From positions 1,494,501 through 1,558,500 of the forward strand of contig JBAMJR010000187.1 of assembly GCA_038501785.1 (NCBI GenBank): a stretch of DNA of 64,000 bases. Reading direction: 5' to 3'. The position numbers and the translations under genes are program-made. Shown here one piece after another: positions 14,601 through 31,281 of this stretch (its first letter is position 1; every line of letters starts with the position of its first letter). The DNA is from Myoxocephalus aenaeus. Its lineage: Eukaryota > Chordata > Actinopteri > Perciformes > Cottidae. A model generated the notes under the pieces. It saw only the letters and a list, made by a program, of their open reading frames with translations. It searched no databases and was not told where the DNA came from.

Positions 14601-15403
14601 TGTCAAATAAATGCAAACGTGGACAATGTTTTACATTGTGCTTCTACAGGTCAACAACTTTTTCCACTTAGCAGAACTTAGTTAGTTAAAACAAAGGATT
14701 TGACAGCATACAGTGAAGCATAAGTCAATCCAAAACACAATATACTCAATACAACAATCTCATCACAATGTACATTTTGTAACTGTTCTGGAGCTTTCAC
14801 ATGTTCCTCTGATGGAGTTTACCCACTTTCAGGACTTCTCGTTCATGTCTGTTTTAAAATATTTCACTGTGTACCCTGGAAACAGAAGTAAGAAACCTCC
14901 ATCAGCAGATCATATATTATCAAATGCGTTAGAACGGCAACAAAATTTTTTTTTTTTCAAGAATGCACTTTGAACATCAGCCTATTACTGATGTACTGAG
15001 ACTTGAATGAATTATTGTATGTACAGTATTTGCTTCACTCAGTTTTTCGATCATGCAGGTGCTTTTACTTTGAAATCCAAATGTCCGTTGGTGAACGCAA
15101 ACAGCAAAGCACAGTCTGTGTTTTTGGGGATGTAAACAAGATTGTTGTCAGTGTCCGTTACTTTGTTTCATGTGCATGTGCAGTGAAGTGTTGTTTTCCG
15201 CCCGTCTTTTTTCTTTGTGTCTCTGTTTTAAATGGGGGCGGGTGCAGTGTGTGTTGTCTGAGCTGAAAGTGATCGACTGGTCATGGCTTGTGTCCCTTGT
15301 TTCCTGTTGTGGGCCGACATTGCTGTGCCTGAGCTTTATTCCTTGTCATAGTTATTTTCTTGTTTCCACACTTGCTTCTCTGTCTCTTTTCTTTTGCCAT
15401 CTT

Positions 15404-15404
<1 letters not shown>
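11613..15404. other. Non-coding sequence
   Basis: No gene seen. Contains a short TG run (about 11,991-12,010) and a T24 homopolymer at 13,952-13,975. Confidence 0.4.
13952..13975 (+). repeat. (T)24 homopolymer
   Basis: Uninterrupted run of 24 T. No retroposon body was recognised next to it on the opposite strand. Confidence 0.9.
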
Positions 15405-15449
<45 letters not shown>

Positions 15450-15455
15450 ACACAC
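15405..15455 (+). repeat. (C)31 homopolymer joined to (AC)10
   Basis: Thirty-one consecutive C (15,405-15,435) followed by an AC repeat and a further C6. Pure C runs of this length are rare and can form G-quadruplex on the other strand; the length may be inaccurate in an assembly. Confidence 0.9.
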
Positions 15456-18416
15456 CCCCCACACCTCGTTCTTCCTGCCTCCTGTCCTTCCTGCTCTCTG
15501 TCCACTCCTATTCAAGTCAAACTTCCTGCTGTACTCGATGAAAGGCACTGCAGTTTTGCTTTACCTACAGCAGACCGGCTGTATTGCTGCATCACCAATC
15601 CATTGGTCCTTATAAGGATATGATCCAAAGCGCTCAGGCTGCCTCAGGGAGATATTTAGCTGGTGATCTATTGTATTGCCTCCTCCATCTCATTTCTGGG
15701 CCTCCCTTTAGCCAGCACATAGCACACCTCCATGACATGGGTCAGCACATGTGTTTAGAGACAGCTGTGGAGTTGCTTGAGATATGGGCCCAGGTTTATT
15801 ATTAGCATGTTATCACATAGCTTGGATCTTTGTGGATCTCTGTGAAATGACGTTTTTTTTTTTATAACTACAATAACACACTTATTAAACAACCCGGACA
15901 GTTAAGATAGACAGACAGATGAAATAATCAAGTATGTCGGTGAAGCTGCTAGACCGTGTCCCGAGTCAGAGAGCACATGTTTACATTAGTAATCCTTCCA
16001 GCACAATGGATCTGTGTCATTCATGTCACTCATTAGACCCGGAAAGTGTGCTGGACAGGAGATAATACCAGCTGAGTGGCAACATGTCAAGTTTAATAGG
16101 GATCCATGCGGTAAGCTGCACACTATTTAGGTTATGTCTGCATATCATGAGAACCCGGGTGGATTAGGGGTAAGGTAAGCGCTATTGTATGTCATTTCTT
16201 TTTGTGCACTCATTTCTGTGTTATGGTATTCATCGAGCACGTGTGGTGTGTGTGAGCAGAGCAATGAAGCATTGCATGCTCACGTGTCTGTACATTAATG
16301 CATGCCTGCATCTGCGTGTGTCTGTATGGATCCGTTGCAAACCATGTTCGCGTGTATGTGGTTTTTTTTCCTCTTTTTTTCAACCGGCACGTAAAGAAAT
16401 GATGGTATGATGTTGAAGGCCACGTAGGGGAGTGAGCATTGATCCGACAGCAGTTGGCTGTAAATTCACTTAGCTGGTTTCACTCTCTGCTAGGAGTGGA
16501 GATATGAGGACTCCAGGACAAACACACAGCTGAGTTCACAGGTTCACAAAAACAAACACAAAACACATTGATATCTGGTGTCAACGGATGGCTGCAAGGT
16601 GGGGGTTTGTAAAAACGACACACAGCACTCCATCACTGTATATACACAAAAACACAGATGTATGTGTGCTTATAGAAACTAAGGGAAATAGTCTGAGTCA
16701 GAGGTCTACATTAGGATCAGTTCAGGATGTGTTTTGGAAGGGAATCCAAGCGTGAAACAAAGGATTAGGGTGTGTGTGTGTGTGTGTGTGTGTTAATGTA
16801 GTCTGCCATTAGTGTGACGTTATGCGCAGAAAGAGGATTGTACTCTAAAAGAGTTGAGCAATTTGTCCTAATTGTGTCCTTTATTTCCTCCTCTGTAAGC
16901 GCACATCTGCAATACTAAATTATAATAATTTAAAAAAATGTATCTTTCTTTTGTAAAGTAATTCACACAAAAACTGTGTTGAATTCAAAAGAGGGTTTCT
17001 GTTGGACTGTATATAATTACTGAGGCTCGTATGTCTGCAATGTGTGTGAGGTCCTGCAGCCCGAAGCCTTCAGTGTCGATGTTCCTTTGTAGTGTTCATC
17101 TCACACTCTGCTTCTCTGTCTGCCTGTTATGTTGTTAAGGTGTTTCCTGTAGCATGCGCTAACAGGCACACAGGTTTACCTGTGTGTACATGTGTATTAA
17201 CCGCTTTGTTTAGGCTTCCCACCGGGTTTTTAATATGCAAGCCTTCATGTCGTCATATGGGACCACGTTTCTGAAGGCATTCTCTGCTGTGTGTGTGTGT
17301 GAGTGTGAGTGTGTGTGTGTGAGTGAGAGAGACATAGCCAGCGGGGCAGGTGTGAGGTGGAGTGACAGGTGGCAGCTGGGAAATGGGAGGATTTCCTCTT
17401 TTTAGCAACGGCTGATTAACTCCCACTCCCTGCACTGTCCATTCCTGGAGACTATTCCAGAGGTTTCCAGCCAGGGCTGCACAGTAAAACTTGTGATTTT
17501 AGGTTTCTTCAGTTTACAATTATAGTCAAATATATAGCGGCAAGTTTAGAAAGCTTACATTTAGAATGACTGCTGTATACTTCAAGGTAGTGGAGATAGA
17601 AGTATCACACTTGAGAAGCTATGAACAGAATACTTTTCGGTATGATTTAATTTTTTTTTTATTGTCAAAAATAATGAGTGCTTTGTTGATCAAATATTCG
17701 ATAAATTGACTAATTGTTCTTGCACTTATCTCCAGTGTGGCAAAACGTTGTCTAAAGGGACAGACAGAAACTCAAAAGTGATTCTGGCTGTTTCTCAACA
17801 TTTAGACACAGAGGTCATGTGATATGAAGAAGAAGGGAGAGAGACGGACAATGAAAGAGAGAAGTAACATAGATAATGCAGGGTTAAAATGAGCTCACAG
17901 AGAAAAGGAGGGTGGATAATACGGTTGCTTGTTTTCCACGTCATTCCTGTCGGAAGGGGATTGCCCCTGTGGGAAAAAGACATCAAACAAAGAGCAGACA
18001 AACACTATTCAACTACCACTCTGTGTTGTAACTCAGCCTTCCTTATCCCCCCTTCTTTTCCTGGTCACTTTTTAAAAACTGATTGTTATTGTTGTCTGTG
18101 GTTGTGTGTGTGTTCTGCTTCAGGATAAATCAATCGGATTCAGTTACAGATCAATTTTATCTCCTGGTGTGCTATTGTTTGTGATGTTTTAAAGGTGGCA
18201 CACACATGCTCTCTCTCTTTCTTCTCGTCCTGCGTTGACCCCAAGTCAATCAGGGTCTCTTGACCTCCCGTCACCCCCTCAGATTAGTTGCCATTATTAT
18301 CACGCTCCATTAAACTCCCATGAAGGGCTGGGATGGCCAGAAGTCAAGGGCCCAGCTGTCTCCTCTGTGCGCTAATCTACAGATCCTCATCATCTTAGTG
18401 TGTGCCTCAGGTCACA

Positions 18417-18418
<2 letters not shown>
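15456..18418. other. Non-coding sequence
   Basis: No gene seen. Holds short TG runs (16,769-16,793; interrupted at 17,288-17,326) and ordinary AT-rich sequence. Confidence 0.4.

Positions 18419-18484
<66 letters not shown>
18419..18484 (+). repeat. (AC)33 microsatellite
   Basis: 66 bp pure AC. Confidence 0.95.
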
Positions 18485-18488
<4 letters not shown>

Positions 18489-18949
18489 TTATAGACAGAC
18501 GGACATGCATCTGGAAGAAGCACACACGCAAACACAAACATAGACGCATGGGAATAGAGTGCTTGAAGTGACTACAACATTGAGCGAAGCCTGTCAGTGG
18601 AAGGATGTTTCATCTTATTTGTTCTGTTTTCTTAGACTATTTGCTTTGAGGGAGGATGTATCAGGACTGGATGCGTGTCACACTGTGAGGTTTTGGGGCG
18701 GAGATGGACCGATCAAGGCTGATGGGTGGCGGTCAGCTCAACTGTAGTTAACCGGTCTAGTATTGGGATAGTTCGGTAGGCAGAGACACATGTCATTTAA
18801 AGGGGACCTTTGTTTGAGTTTCAAGCTTTATTTGTTTGAGAAAGGCAAGGAAAGAAAATAAGACACATAAATCTTATCTCAGGAACAACAGAAACACAGA
18901 TTTGAGTTGCTCAATGTCATTGTGATGAGCCATTTTACCAGCACAGCTT

Positions 18950-19315
18950 CATGGTGGTGTCAGACTTTTGCTTTGTTGATCCACCACTTTGGCCCAGACT
19001 GAAATATCTCAACAACTACTTGAAGAATATCCATGAAATTTGGAACAGACACTCTTGTCCCCTTCAGGATAATTTGTCAAAACTTTTTTTGATCCCATAA
19101 CTTTTCCTCCGATGCGCGTCATCATGTCAAATTCAAATTTTCCAATACTTTGTTTTCTTTTCCTCTTGTCTCAGTTTTTCTGTGTGTTGCACTAGCAATT
19201 GTTAGAACGCTAACATGCCAAAATAAGAAGATGAACATAAAAAATACCTGCTTAACATCAGCATGTTGTCATGATAGCATGCTGACCTTAGCATTTAGCT
19301 CAAAGCACTGCTGAA
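18950..19315 (+). repeat. Teleost interspersed repeat copy
   Basis: Reads GATCCACCACTTTGG, CCAGACTGAAATATCTCAAC, CCATGAAATTTGGAACAGAC, CTTTTCCTCC and then GCTAACATGCC, CAGCATGTTG, TAGCATGCTGACCTTAGCAT and TTAGCTCAAAGCACTGCTG. I recognise this order as a very common percomorph repeat. A related fragment sits in intron 4 at 44,219-44,665, sharing the CCAGACTGAAATATCT block. Class not assigned. Confidence 0.6.
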
Positions 19316-19598
19316 TATTTTGTATTGCATATACTAAAGTTTTAGACCCATAGGCTTGAGGAAACCCAAAGATAGATTGACAGAGAAGCACCTTCTGATC
19401 AAAAACTTTTCAAACTTCTTTCTTCTCCCTCTGCGTCCTCCATTATTGTTTTTTCTACTCAAAGATGCGCCAGAGCCTCAAACTAACAGTGGCATCTGAC
19501 AGCACAACAGAACACCCCAGGTTTCCTCTCACTGCCTCGCACCTCCTCCTTTCTTTTGTATTTCTTTTTATTTATTTCCTCAGAGAATGTACCATGCA

Positions 19599-19599
<1 letters not shown>

Positions 19600-19693
<94 letters not shown>
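19600..19693 (+). repeat. (AC)47 microsatellite
   Basis: 94 bp pure AC. Confidence 0.95.
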
Positions 19694-19696
<3 letters not shown>

Positions 19697-21006
19697 TGCC
19701 CCGCTCTGTCAGCCTTGTGAAACAAGGGTCTGATTAGATGATGCCGGGCTGTCGTTACTCTGCTCTCTTTAAATCAATCTTTCCGACAGCAGCTCTCACG
19801 CCCGCCTCCCTGCTCCTTTGCCTCGTTGTCCTCATCTCTCCGTTTCTTTCCTCTCTGACCTGTCTGTCCAGTGGAACTAGTTTCTCTGGGTGTTGTTGGA
19901 AGCCTCTTGACCTCTTTCTCTCTGCTCTACGCTGCGCAGAGAGGGACTCTACAGATTTGTTATAAAAATGAAATGCAAATTTGCAGGTGCACTCCACACA
20001 GTTGAGAGCAAAGCATTATCTCTAAAAATGCAAATGAAAGTGGGGCATTGCAGGAGTGAAGATGAGCATGTATTGGAATACAACAAATAGCCCAACTACA
20101 ATTAAGGGAACAGCAGAACAAAAAATAACATAACTCTGCAAATAAAGTACGTTGTAAATAAAGGTATCCCATATTGGCCATGCCAGTTCTCCCTTTGCTG
20201 GCTGCTGGCATATTTACAGATATCAAGTTACTGTTACCCTGTGCAAAAACGTGTGTAACTGGAGTTTAAACTTGTGAAATCACACTGAAATCCAACAGAT
20301 TCTTTAAAAATAACACACAGATTCCAGACTCTGAACCGAGTTGAGTTTTTTCCATTTAAAACATCCTCTAAATGTGATGTGAAGAAGGAAATTTGGAACT
20401 TGGGTGCTTATATCACAGACTACTGAGTGATCTCTTTGGCGTATTAACAGGATCTACTGTCAACCTTGTTTTCCTTCAGTGAAGAGAGAAGTAGGTTTCC
20501 ACACGCAGCTGAGCATCACAGCATGCCGTCTCTATGTCTGCAATAGCATGCTGAAAGATTTGGGGCCACATCCTTAGCTTTTAATCTTTTTGATGGATCG
20601 TTGGGATAAATCACCTCTTTTCTTGGCTATCAGCCATGCAGGGTATTAAGTGGTGGACGGGTGGGATATTTCAGACCAAAAGGAGCTCCACTTTTCCAAA
20701 GGCTATTGTGTAGGCGTGAATCAATAAAGAGTAATAAATAGAGTTTGCTGACATGACATATGTCGTTGCTGAGAGCCTGCCATTGCTGATTTATTTCATT
20801 CCCTGATGAGTCATAGAATTGATCAAATTAATCAGCAGGGATCAGGTGTCTAATCAGACGAGCTTTAACGTTCGGCATGTGGCCGTCTGCCTGTTTGCCT
20901 GCATTAAATGTCTGCATATTAAGTATCGGGTATCGCCCCATCTGTGCATCAACTGAACAGGCCTCCTCCTGTTTGTTGGTGTCACCTTATGTTTGAAGGA
21001 CAGCCT

Positions 21007-21009
<3 letters not shown>
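19694..21009. other. Non-coding sequence
   Basis: No gene seen. The stretch 20,741-20,855 has clustered motifs (TGAGTCAT, TTAATCAGC) that might be regulatory, but this is not supported by more than inspection. Confidence 0.4.

Positions 21010-21072
<63 letters not shown>
21010..21072 (+). repeat. (TG)31 microsatellite
   Basis: 63 bp pure TG. Confidence 0.95.

Positions 21073-25296
<4,224 letters not shown>

Positions 25297-25379
<83 letters not shown>
25297..25379 (+). repeat. (TG)41 microsatellite
   Basis: 83 bp pure TG. Confidence 0.95.
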
Positions 25380-25380
<1 letters not shown>

Positions 25381-27193
25381 TGTGAATGTGAATTTGTTTG
25401 CCATACGTGTACATATTTAGCATTTATACTTTGTGTGTGTGTCTTAAAGTGCTTTAGTTGTTTCATCACTGCACTATAACTCGTCTATTAATGTATGAGT
25501 GTGGTGAAGGGGTGGATTTTAGGTGAGACTTTTTCTCTCTCTCCAACACACACACAATTTCCTTCCTTTTCTAAATTAGTCCAAGTTATAATCCCAAAAA
25601 TAAGTCGCATCTGAATAAGAATGTCAAATTTTCCCAAAGGAAAAAAAAAACACCACAATACCTTGCACATCTGCTGTTGTCACAAATGTGCTGGCTTTCA
25701 GTATATGTACAGCATTTCTTGTTCTTCTCCCCCGGTAATAAATATCTTGTCTGAGGGCAACCATATGTCCCAGACAGCCCAGGTCTTGTTAACAAGGGCT
25801 TGGGCAGTTTTGAGCTGTGGTGTTAAATGTAAAAGGCTTAAGTCCAGCCTTGAGAACGCTATCACTGCTCCACTTAATTGCCCGAGCAGCACAGTTCAGC
25901 CGGTCGTGTGGTGGAGAAAGTGAAAGTGCCACACTACTGAATTATAGATTAGCAATTGCGTGCATGATATGAGCTACAACGTGTGTGCATACAGACACAG
26001 CTCCCTCAGAACTCCCTCGGAACATAAGACAAACAAATTGAGGGTTCTGCACCTTGGTTCTCGAGGATTGTGGCCGCTATTTCAGTTGGAATTTTCCTCA
26101 AAATTCCATGTTATTAACATCCAACTTTGTCTCTATTTCTTGCAACTTTCTATTTTGGCATATGATCTGTGTAGGAGGATCACCACTGCATTGATGGTGA
26201 ATGATGTAAAAGAAAATAAGCAGCACAAGAGGGGGAGGAAAAAGGCAGACAGAAGAGAGGAAAAACAAAACAGGGAGAAGGAATAGGAGAAAAAGTTACA
26301 ATGGAAGAGAAAGAACAAAGGAAGAAAAAAAAAACATGATTTGTTAATGTGTTGGTTTGCTGTAACGTGATGGAGTTTTACATTTTTTCACTGTGGAAAT
26401 ACTTGTGTCGATGTAGACAGTCATGGTAGTTTTAAAAAGGAAATAAAAGGTGTAGATGTTCTTGTTTGATTCATATATAATACTGTATAGAAGCCCTGGG
26501 TTACTTGTTACGTCCTGCATATTTCGGAGTTTTGGAACGGTGGGTTTGTGATGCAGAGAGGAACAGATGGTGTTTGGAGGAGTTGAGGCCCGTGGTCATC
26601 CTGTCCAGAGCCTGCTGAGATTGGCTTGTTGTAAGTGTGTGTTAGAACGAGAGAGAATTGCAGTAGTTCTTGTAGCTAGTTATTGCATCTGTGTACGTGA
26701 GCAATGGCCTCAAACCGGCTGTCTAAATGTAATCCATATCGCTGACTACAAATCTTGTCCCGGCAATAGTGTAAAATGTGAGGATTTGCTTCTTTCTTTT
26801 CTGTTGTATGTCACTGCAGAATACCTTTTAAGATGTGTACTGGTAGTCCAATAAAACAAGCAATTTGAAGACATCACCCTGAGCTCTGGGATATTGTGAT
26901 ATTCCTTTTTCACTATTTTCTAACATTTTATCAGCTAAACATTTACCAGAATAATTCAAATCTGTAATAGAGAACAAAAGGGTACGGTCACTACTCTGTT
27001 TGTTTCTTGGAACATGCGTTGCAGAGCCTTGCTCCATAGATGTGTTTGTGCACATTTGTCCAATGTGACCACCTCCTTGTTATGGATTCTCGCTCACGTG
27101 GATTTCCCTAAAAGCGCTTTGTATATTTAGTAGCGATGACAAAAAAAATAATGGGCCTATGGTATGTTTTGTGTAGAAAAAGGATAAATACAG

Positions 27194-27194
<1 letters not shown>
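25380..27194. other. Non-coding sequence with a polypurine tract
   Basis: No gene seen. Positions 26,226-26,335 are A/G-rich on the + strand. 26,895-26,950 (TTTTTCACTATTTTCTAACA, TTTTATCAG) resembles part of a common fish repeat also seen at 34,245-34,390. Confidence 0.4.

Positions 27195-27261
<67 letters not shown>
27195..27261 (+). repeat. (CA)33 microsatellite
   Basis: 67 bp pure CA. Confidence 0.95.
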
Positions 27262-27265
<4 letters not shown>

Positions 27266-27566
27266 GCTTTCATGTAATCAGCACACTGGTGTACTAGGCT
27301 CCCCGTCCAAGACCGGATCATGAATCACAGACGTGGAAAAAGGAGAGGAGAGCTAGTTAGCCCTGGCTGCTGACATGTAGATGTGGATACACAAACGCAC
27401 AGTTGGGGGGGCAATAGCCTGCATCTCTAATACCTCTGAGTGTATCTGTGTGTGCACCGTTTAATTGGATTGCCACGGTGCCCATGTGTAGATGTTTAGC
27501 TGTTTTTTGTGTTCATGCAAAGACACCCGGCTCTCTCCCACCCCGCTATCCCCTCACTATAGCACA

Positions 27567-27569
<3 letters not shown>

Positions 27570-27662
<93 letters not shown>
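27570..27662 (+). repeat. (GT)46 microsatellite
   Basis: 93 bp pure GT, 308 bp after a CA tract of opposite sense. Confidence 0.95.
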
Positions 27663-27663
<1 letters not shown>

Positions 27664-29259
27664 AGCTTAATGGCTAAGCCTGTGTCAGGCTGGTGAAAAC
27701 ATGGTCATTCATATGGAAATAGCCAGGCAAAGAAGGAGACAATAAATCTCTCCACATCCTCTGAGACCGTACAGAGAAGTGAGCAGATCCCACAGAGCTG
27801 GGCGTTCCAGACGGGACACCATCCCACTCGTATCGTAAACGCCCGGGACGCATGGTTTCTCTCCACAAAGGTACATGCTGAAAGCTGCCTCCGCCAAGTA
27901 GGTGGGAGCCATAGTCGGAAGTATGAGTTCTTCATCGGGGCAGGAGGCTAAAAGAACGGAAGGGAAGAAATGATGATCTGGGTGGCTTTTGGACTTTTTT
28001 TTGGGGCGCAGAAAGCATCGGTTTCCTGCTCTGGTTATTGAACAGGCCTCATGAGGAATGCGAAACAGTCGGACTGCATGCAGCACATTGAATAGCATCG
28101 GGACAATGACACAAGATTTCCCATCAGGGTAGGCCTTTCTGTGTTTAAGACTCTTTTTGAATCGCAGCAGATTAGTTTGTCGAGTTTGAGAATGGGGCTT
28201 TGATGCCCTGAATGGAGAGCATTAGTACAGTTGAGCTTGACTTGATTTCTTACTTCTCAAAACTGATCACAATGAGGAACAGAACCACCTCGTACACAGT
28301 CTGATGTCAGCCTCCTAATCATGTCACTTACCAGCGGGGGTCGATGGTTGCGTGTGAAGGCTGCTTTCAGCGCAAGTGAAAACTGCTGAACACTCGCACA
28401 AGAAGCAGTTTTTTGAATGAGGACAGGTTGGATAGAGCTCCTGTTTTCGACTGAGATATTCATTAGAAGCTAGTCAAGCTCTAGTCTTGCTTTTTGTGCT
28501 GATCACTGCAGCTCTGCTCACTCTGTGACGACACCATCAGCCTGGAGGGTGTGTTGGCCAAATGGCAGTAGTACACACGTTTTTCCGAAGCTGTCACCAC
28601 CAGCAGATCTGATTTTATATGCATGCCATCGAATAACTGAAGCGGCGGGGAGTAGAGTTATGTTGCCACTCGTAAACTAAACATGTAAAATACAGGAGTT
28701 AGTTCTTTACAGTTTAGCTTCAGGAAGAGTCGAGCTTGTTGGCTGTGAACAGATTCTTGTGTTTCATGGAGTGGTTACCCTGATGCTCCCACACTGGTCA
28801 CGCCTGTCACACAGATGTCTTGCTCCACAAATCACACACACACACAAACACATAGGCGACATGAAAGGACTCAGAAAATGCGAGAGTCTCGTCTGAAATA
28901 CCATTTCTACATCACACTTCTCCACTCCGTCAAGCTGGTTTGAAAAGTAAAAAAAAAAAAAAAAAGCTTAATGTGCGAAAGACATTAGACTCCCTAAAAA
29001 GATCCTGTATATCTGATGAGCTCAACCTTATTACAGATTAGGCCTGTGTCTCCCTGCACGAGCGCTCTTCGCTGTGATTGGTCTAGATGCTTTTAGTGAG
29101 CCGTATGCACAGAATCACGGTGTGATGTTGGATAAAACAGTTTCTGCTGCTGTCAATGCAGGTGAGACGCATGTTTACACATCATGAAACTCTGGCTGAG
29201 AGCCAGAATAGCAGCACATCGCTCAGTTGCCGTGATAGTTCAGTTTGGACTGCAGCCAG

Positions 29260-29260
<1 letters not shown>
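27663..29260. other. Non-coding sequence
   Basis: No gene seen. The longest minus-strand frame (27,709-28,098) has no recognisable domain. A short A-run lies at 28,949-28,965. Confidence 0.4.

Positions 29261-29339
<79 letters not shown>
29261..29339 (+). repeat. (TC)6(CA)n compound microsatellite
   Basis: TC repeat 29,261-29,272, then CA repeat to 29,325 and an interrupted CA run to 29,339. Confidence 0.92.
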
Positions 29340-29510
29340 AATTTAGAGGATTTGTGAGGATACCAATTGACACAATGCGTTCCTTGGCCCATTTCCCTCA
29401 CCTTAACCATCATAATTAACCCCCAAACCAAAAATGTCCTCACTCTGTAACAGCCCTTTTGATTAAATGAGGACTGGCCAAAATGTCCCTACTTATCCAA
29501 AATCATCATT
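29340..29510 (+). repeat. Interspersed repeat adjoining the CA tract
   Basis: Contains GAGGATTTGTGAGGATACCA, CCCTCACCTTAACCATCA, AATGTCCTCACTC and GAGGACTGGCCAAAATGTCC. CA tracts followed by this TGAGGAC...TGTCCTCA arrangement recur in fish genomes as far as I recall. Family not assigned. Confidence 0.45.
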
Positions 29511-30032
29511 CTAGGTCTAAAAACACACTCTAGGGTGCCATACTTTCACATTTGACACAACCAATGAGTGTGTTCATGTACATGCAATGGCCAAACTCCT
29601 CTGTTTTAGCATTTGCTCTTGAGTTGATCTGCATCTATCTCTTTGTGAGAGCTGGAAGAAGCATCGCACGTGTGTGTGTGTTCCTTTTTAGATGTGAGTG
29701 CGTACAGTATTGGTGTTTATTTGTGACTGTTAATTACGCCCCTCTTGTCTGCTCCCCAAATCAGTGCACAGCTGCAGGGCCCCCTGAGTAAGGCAGCGCT
29801 GCATCTAATGTCTAATTATTAACGCTGTCTGTCTGCTCACCAGCCTTACAGAGCCTGGGGGGATGGAGGGGATTTTGGGACTGTGTGTGCATATGAGATG
29901 AGGGGGTTATGTATTAGCAAAGTGGCAATGGAGGATTCATTCAGTCTCCTAATTCGTTGGCACTACTTAATAAAAAGCGATATGATGGTGTGATTGAAGC
30001 AGTTGATAGATGGAGACTGAGAGCGCTTTAGG

Positions 30033-30034
<2 letters not shown>
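29511..30034. other. Non-coding sequence
   Basis: No gene seen. 29,800-29,832 and 29,925-30,000 are AT-motif-rich unique sequence. Confidence 0.4.

Positions 30035-30092
<58 letters not shown>
30035..30092 (+). repeat. (GT)29 microsatellite
   Basis: 58 bp pure GT, followed by a C/T-rich stretch to about 30,310. Confidence 0.95.
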
Positions 30093-30094
<2 letters not shown>

Positions 30095-30986
30095 AGAGAA
30101 AGAGGAAGTCATTACCTTTTTAATCATATCCTTTTTTCTCTCCCTTTTTCTTTCCTCATCCCCCCTTCTGTCTCTAAATTCTCCCTAAAGCCCCTCCAGT
30201 TACCCCCCTCCGTTTCTCCAGCTGGCTCTCAGTGTCAAGCTCCTTGTCATATTCAATCAACCCCTCTTTTCTGCAACACTTACCCTTTTTCCTCTCGTCC
30301 CTGACTGTCTTTAACCTTCCAGTAGGATGTGTGTCGCATAAATGATCCTAGATGTGCATTCATGTTATTCAGTATGACTTGAGCTGTACAAAAGAATACA
30401 TCTTCCCACTGTGTTACATCCTTGAGGTTTGATGACATCTATAGGCTTTATTGAAAGGCACTGCACATGCTGTGTTCAGCTGAGAGCTACATTCAATACG
30501 TGACTTTAAAGAAATACTTCAGCGTTAAAACAGCATTTGTTTATCATTAGTCACTGTATTACCTTGAATTATTGCATTCCTGCCTGTCTAAAATGATTAA
30601 TTGACTATCAAACTAGAGGTTATTAACTACCCAACTGGCTAAAAGTATTGGAGTGCTTTTCTATTGGAACCATTTAATTTGTCCAGGGGTTTTCCTATTT
30701 CCACTCGGCCTATATGGTGTTTAACATGTGAACAGCCTCTTAGAGTGTGAGCCAACACACAGAAGGTGGCTGACCCACTCGTCCAAGGTGACATGTAGTT
30801 CATTCTTTAGAAGCAGAGATGATCTATTGCGGGCGCGTTTGCTGAAGTCTTTGTGCATGCATGTCCATTATGTGCGTGCGAGCTAGCAAGCAATAATTGA
30901 GCCTAATTATATGCAGCTATTCATTGAAATGTACTGCCACAGGGTAAATAGGTCTAATTTCTAAAATTAAATAGTAATGCACACGC

Positions 30987-30987
<1 letters not shown>
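30093..30987. other. Non-coding sequence
   Basis: Pyrimidine-rich to about 30,310, then AT-rich unique sequence. No gene seen. Confidence 0.4.

Positions 30988-31062
<75 letters not shown>
30988..31062 (+). repeat. (AC)37 microsatellite
   Basis: 75 bp pure AC. Confidence 0.95.
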
Positions 31063-31065
<3 letters not shown>

Positions 31066-31281
31066 GCACACTTGGGCGATAAGCCTGCTGGGAGTGCTGT
31101 AGTACTCCATCTCCAACCCGGTTTAAACACAGGGAAGTGTTTCCCTCCACATCAAAAGGCTCCTCATCCCAAAAAGGCCAATGTTATCTCAGTAGCTTCT
31201 CCTTCACTCTACAACACAGGCTCAAGTTTTCACAAAGCAATTTCGTGGTGGAAACTATAGAATCAACACAGCGGTTACCGG

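Noticed and set aside
15170..15623. Proline-rich open frames on the + strand and a Gly-rich one on the other
   Set aside because: Caused by the C31 run and AC repeat.
19465..19737. Open frame rich in Thr-His repeats (and Cys-Val on the other strand), one of many
   Set aside because: It is translation of a CA/TG microsatellite. The same holds for frames at 18,320, 20,987, 23,030, 25,185, 27,448, 32,729, 34,428 and 51,470.
27709..28098. 129-codon minus-strand frame
   Set aside because: No domain or promoter context; overlapping frames equally open.
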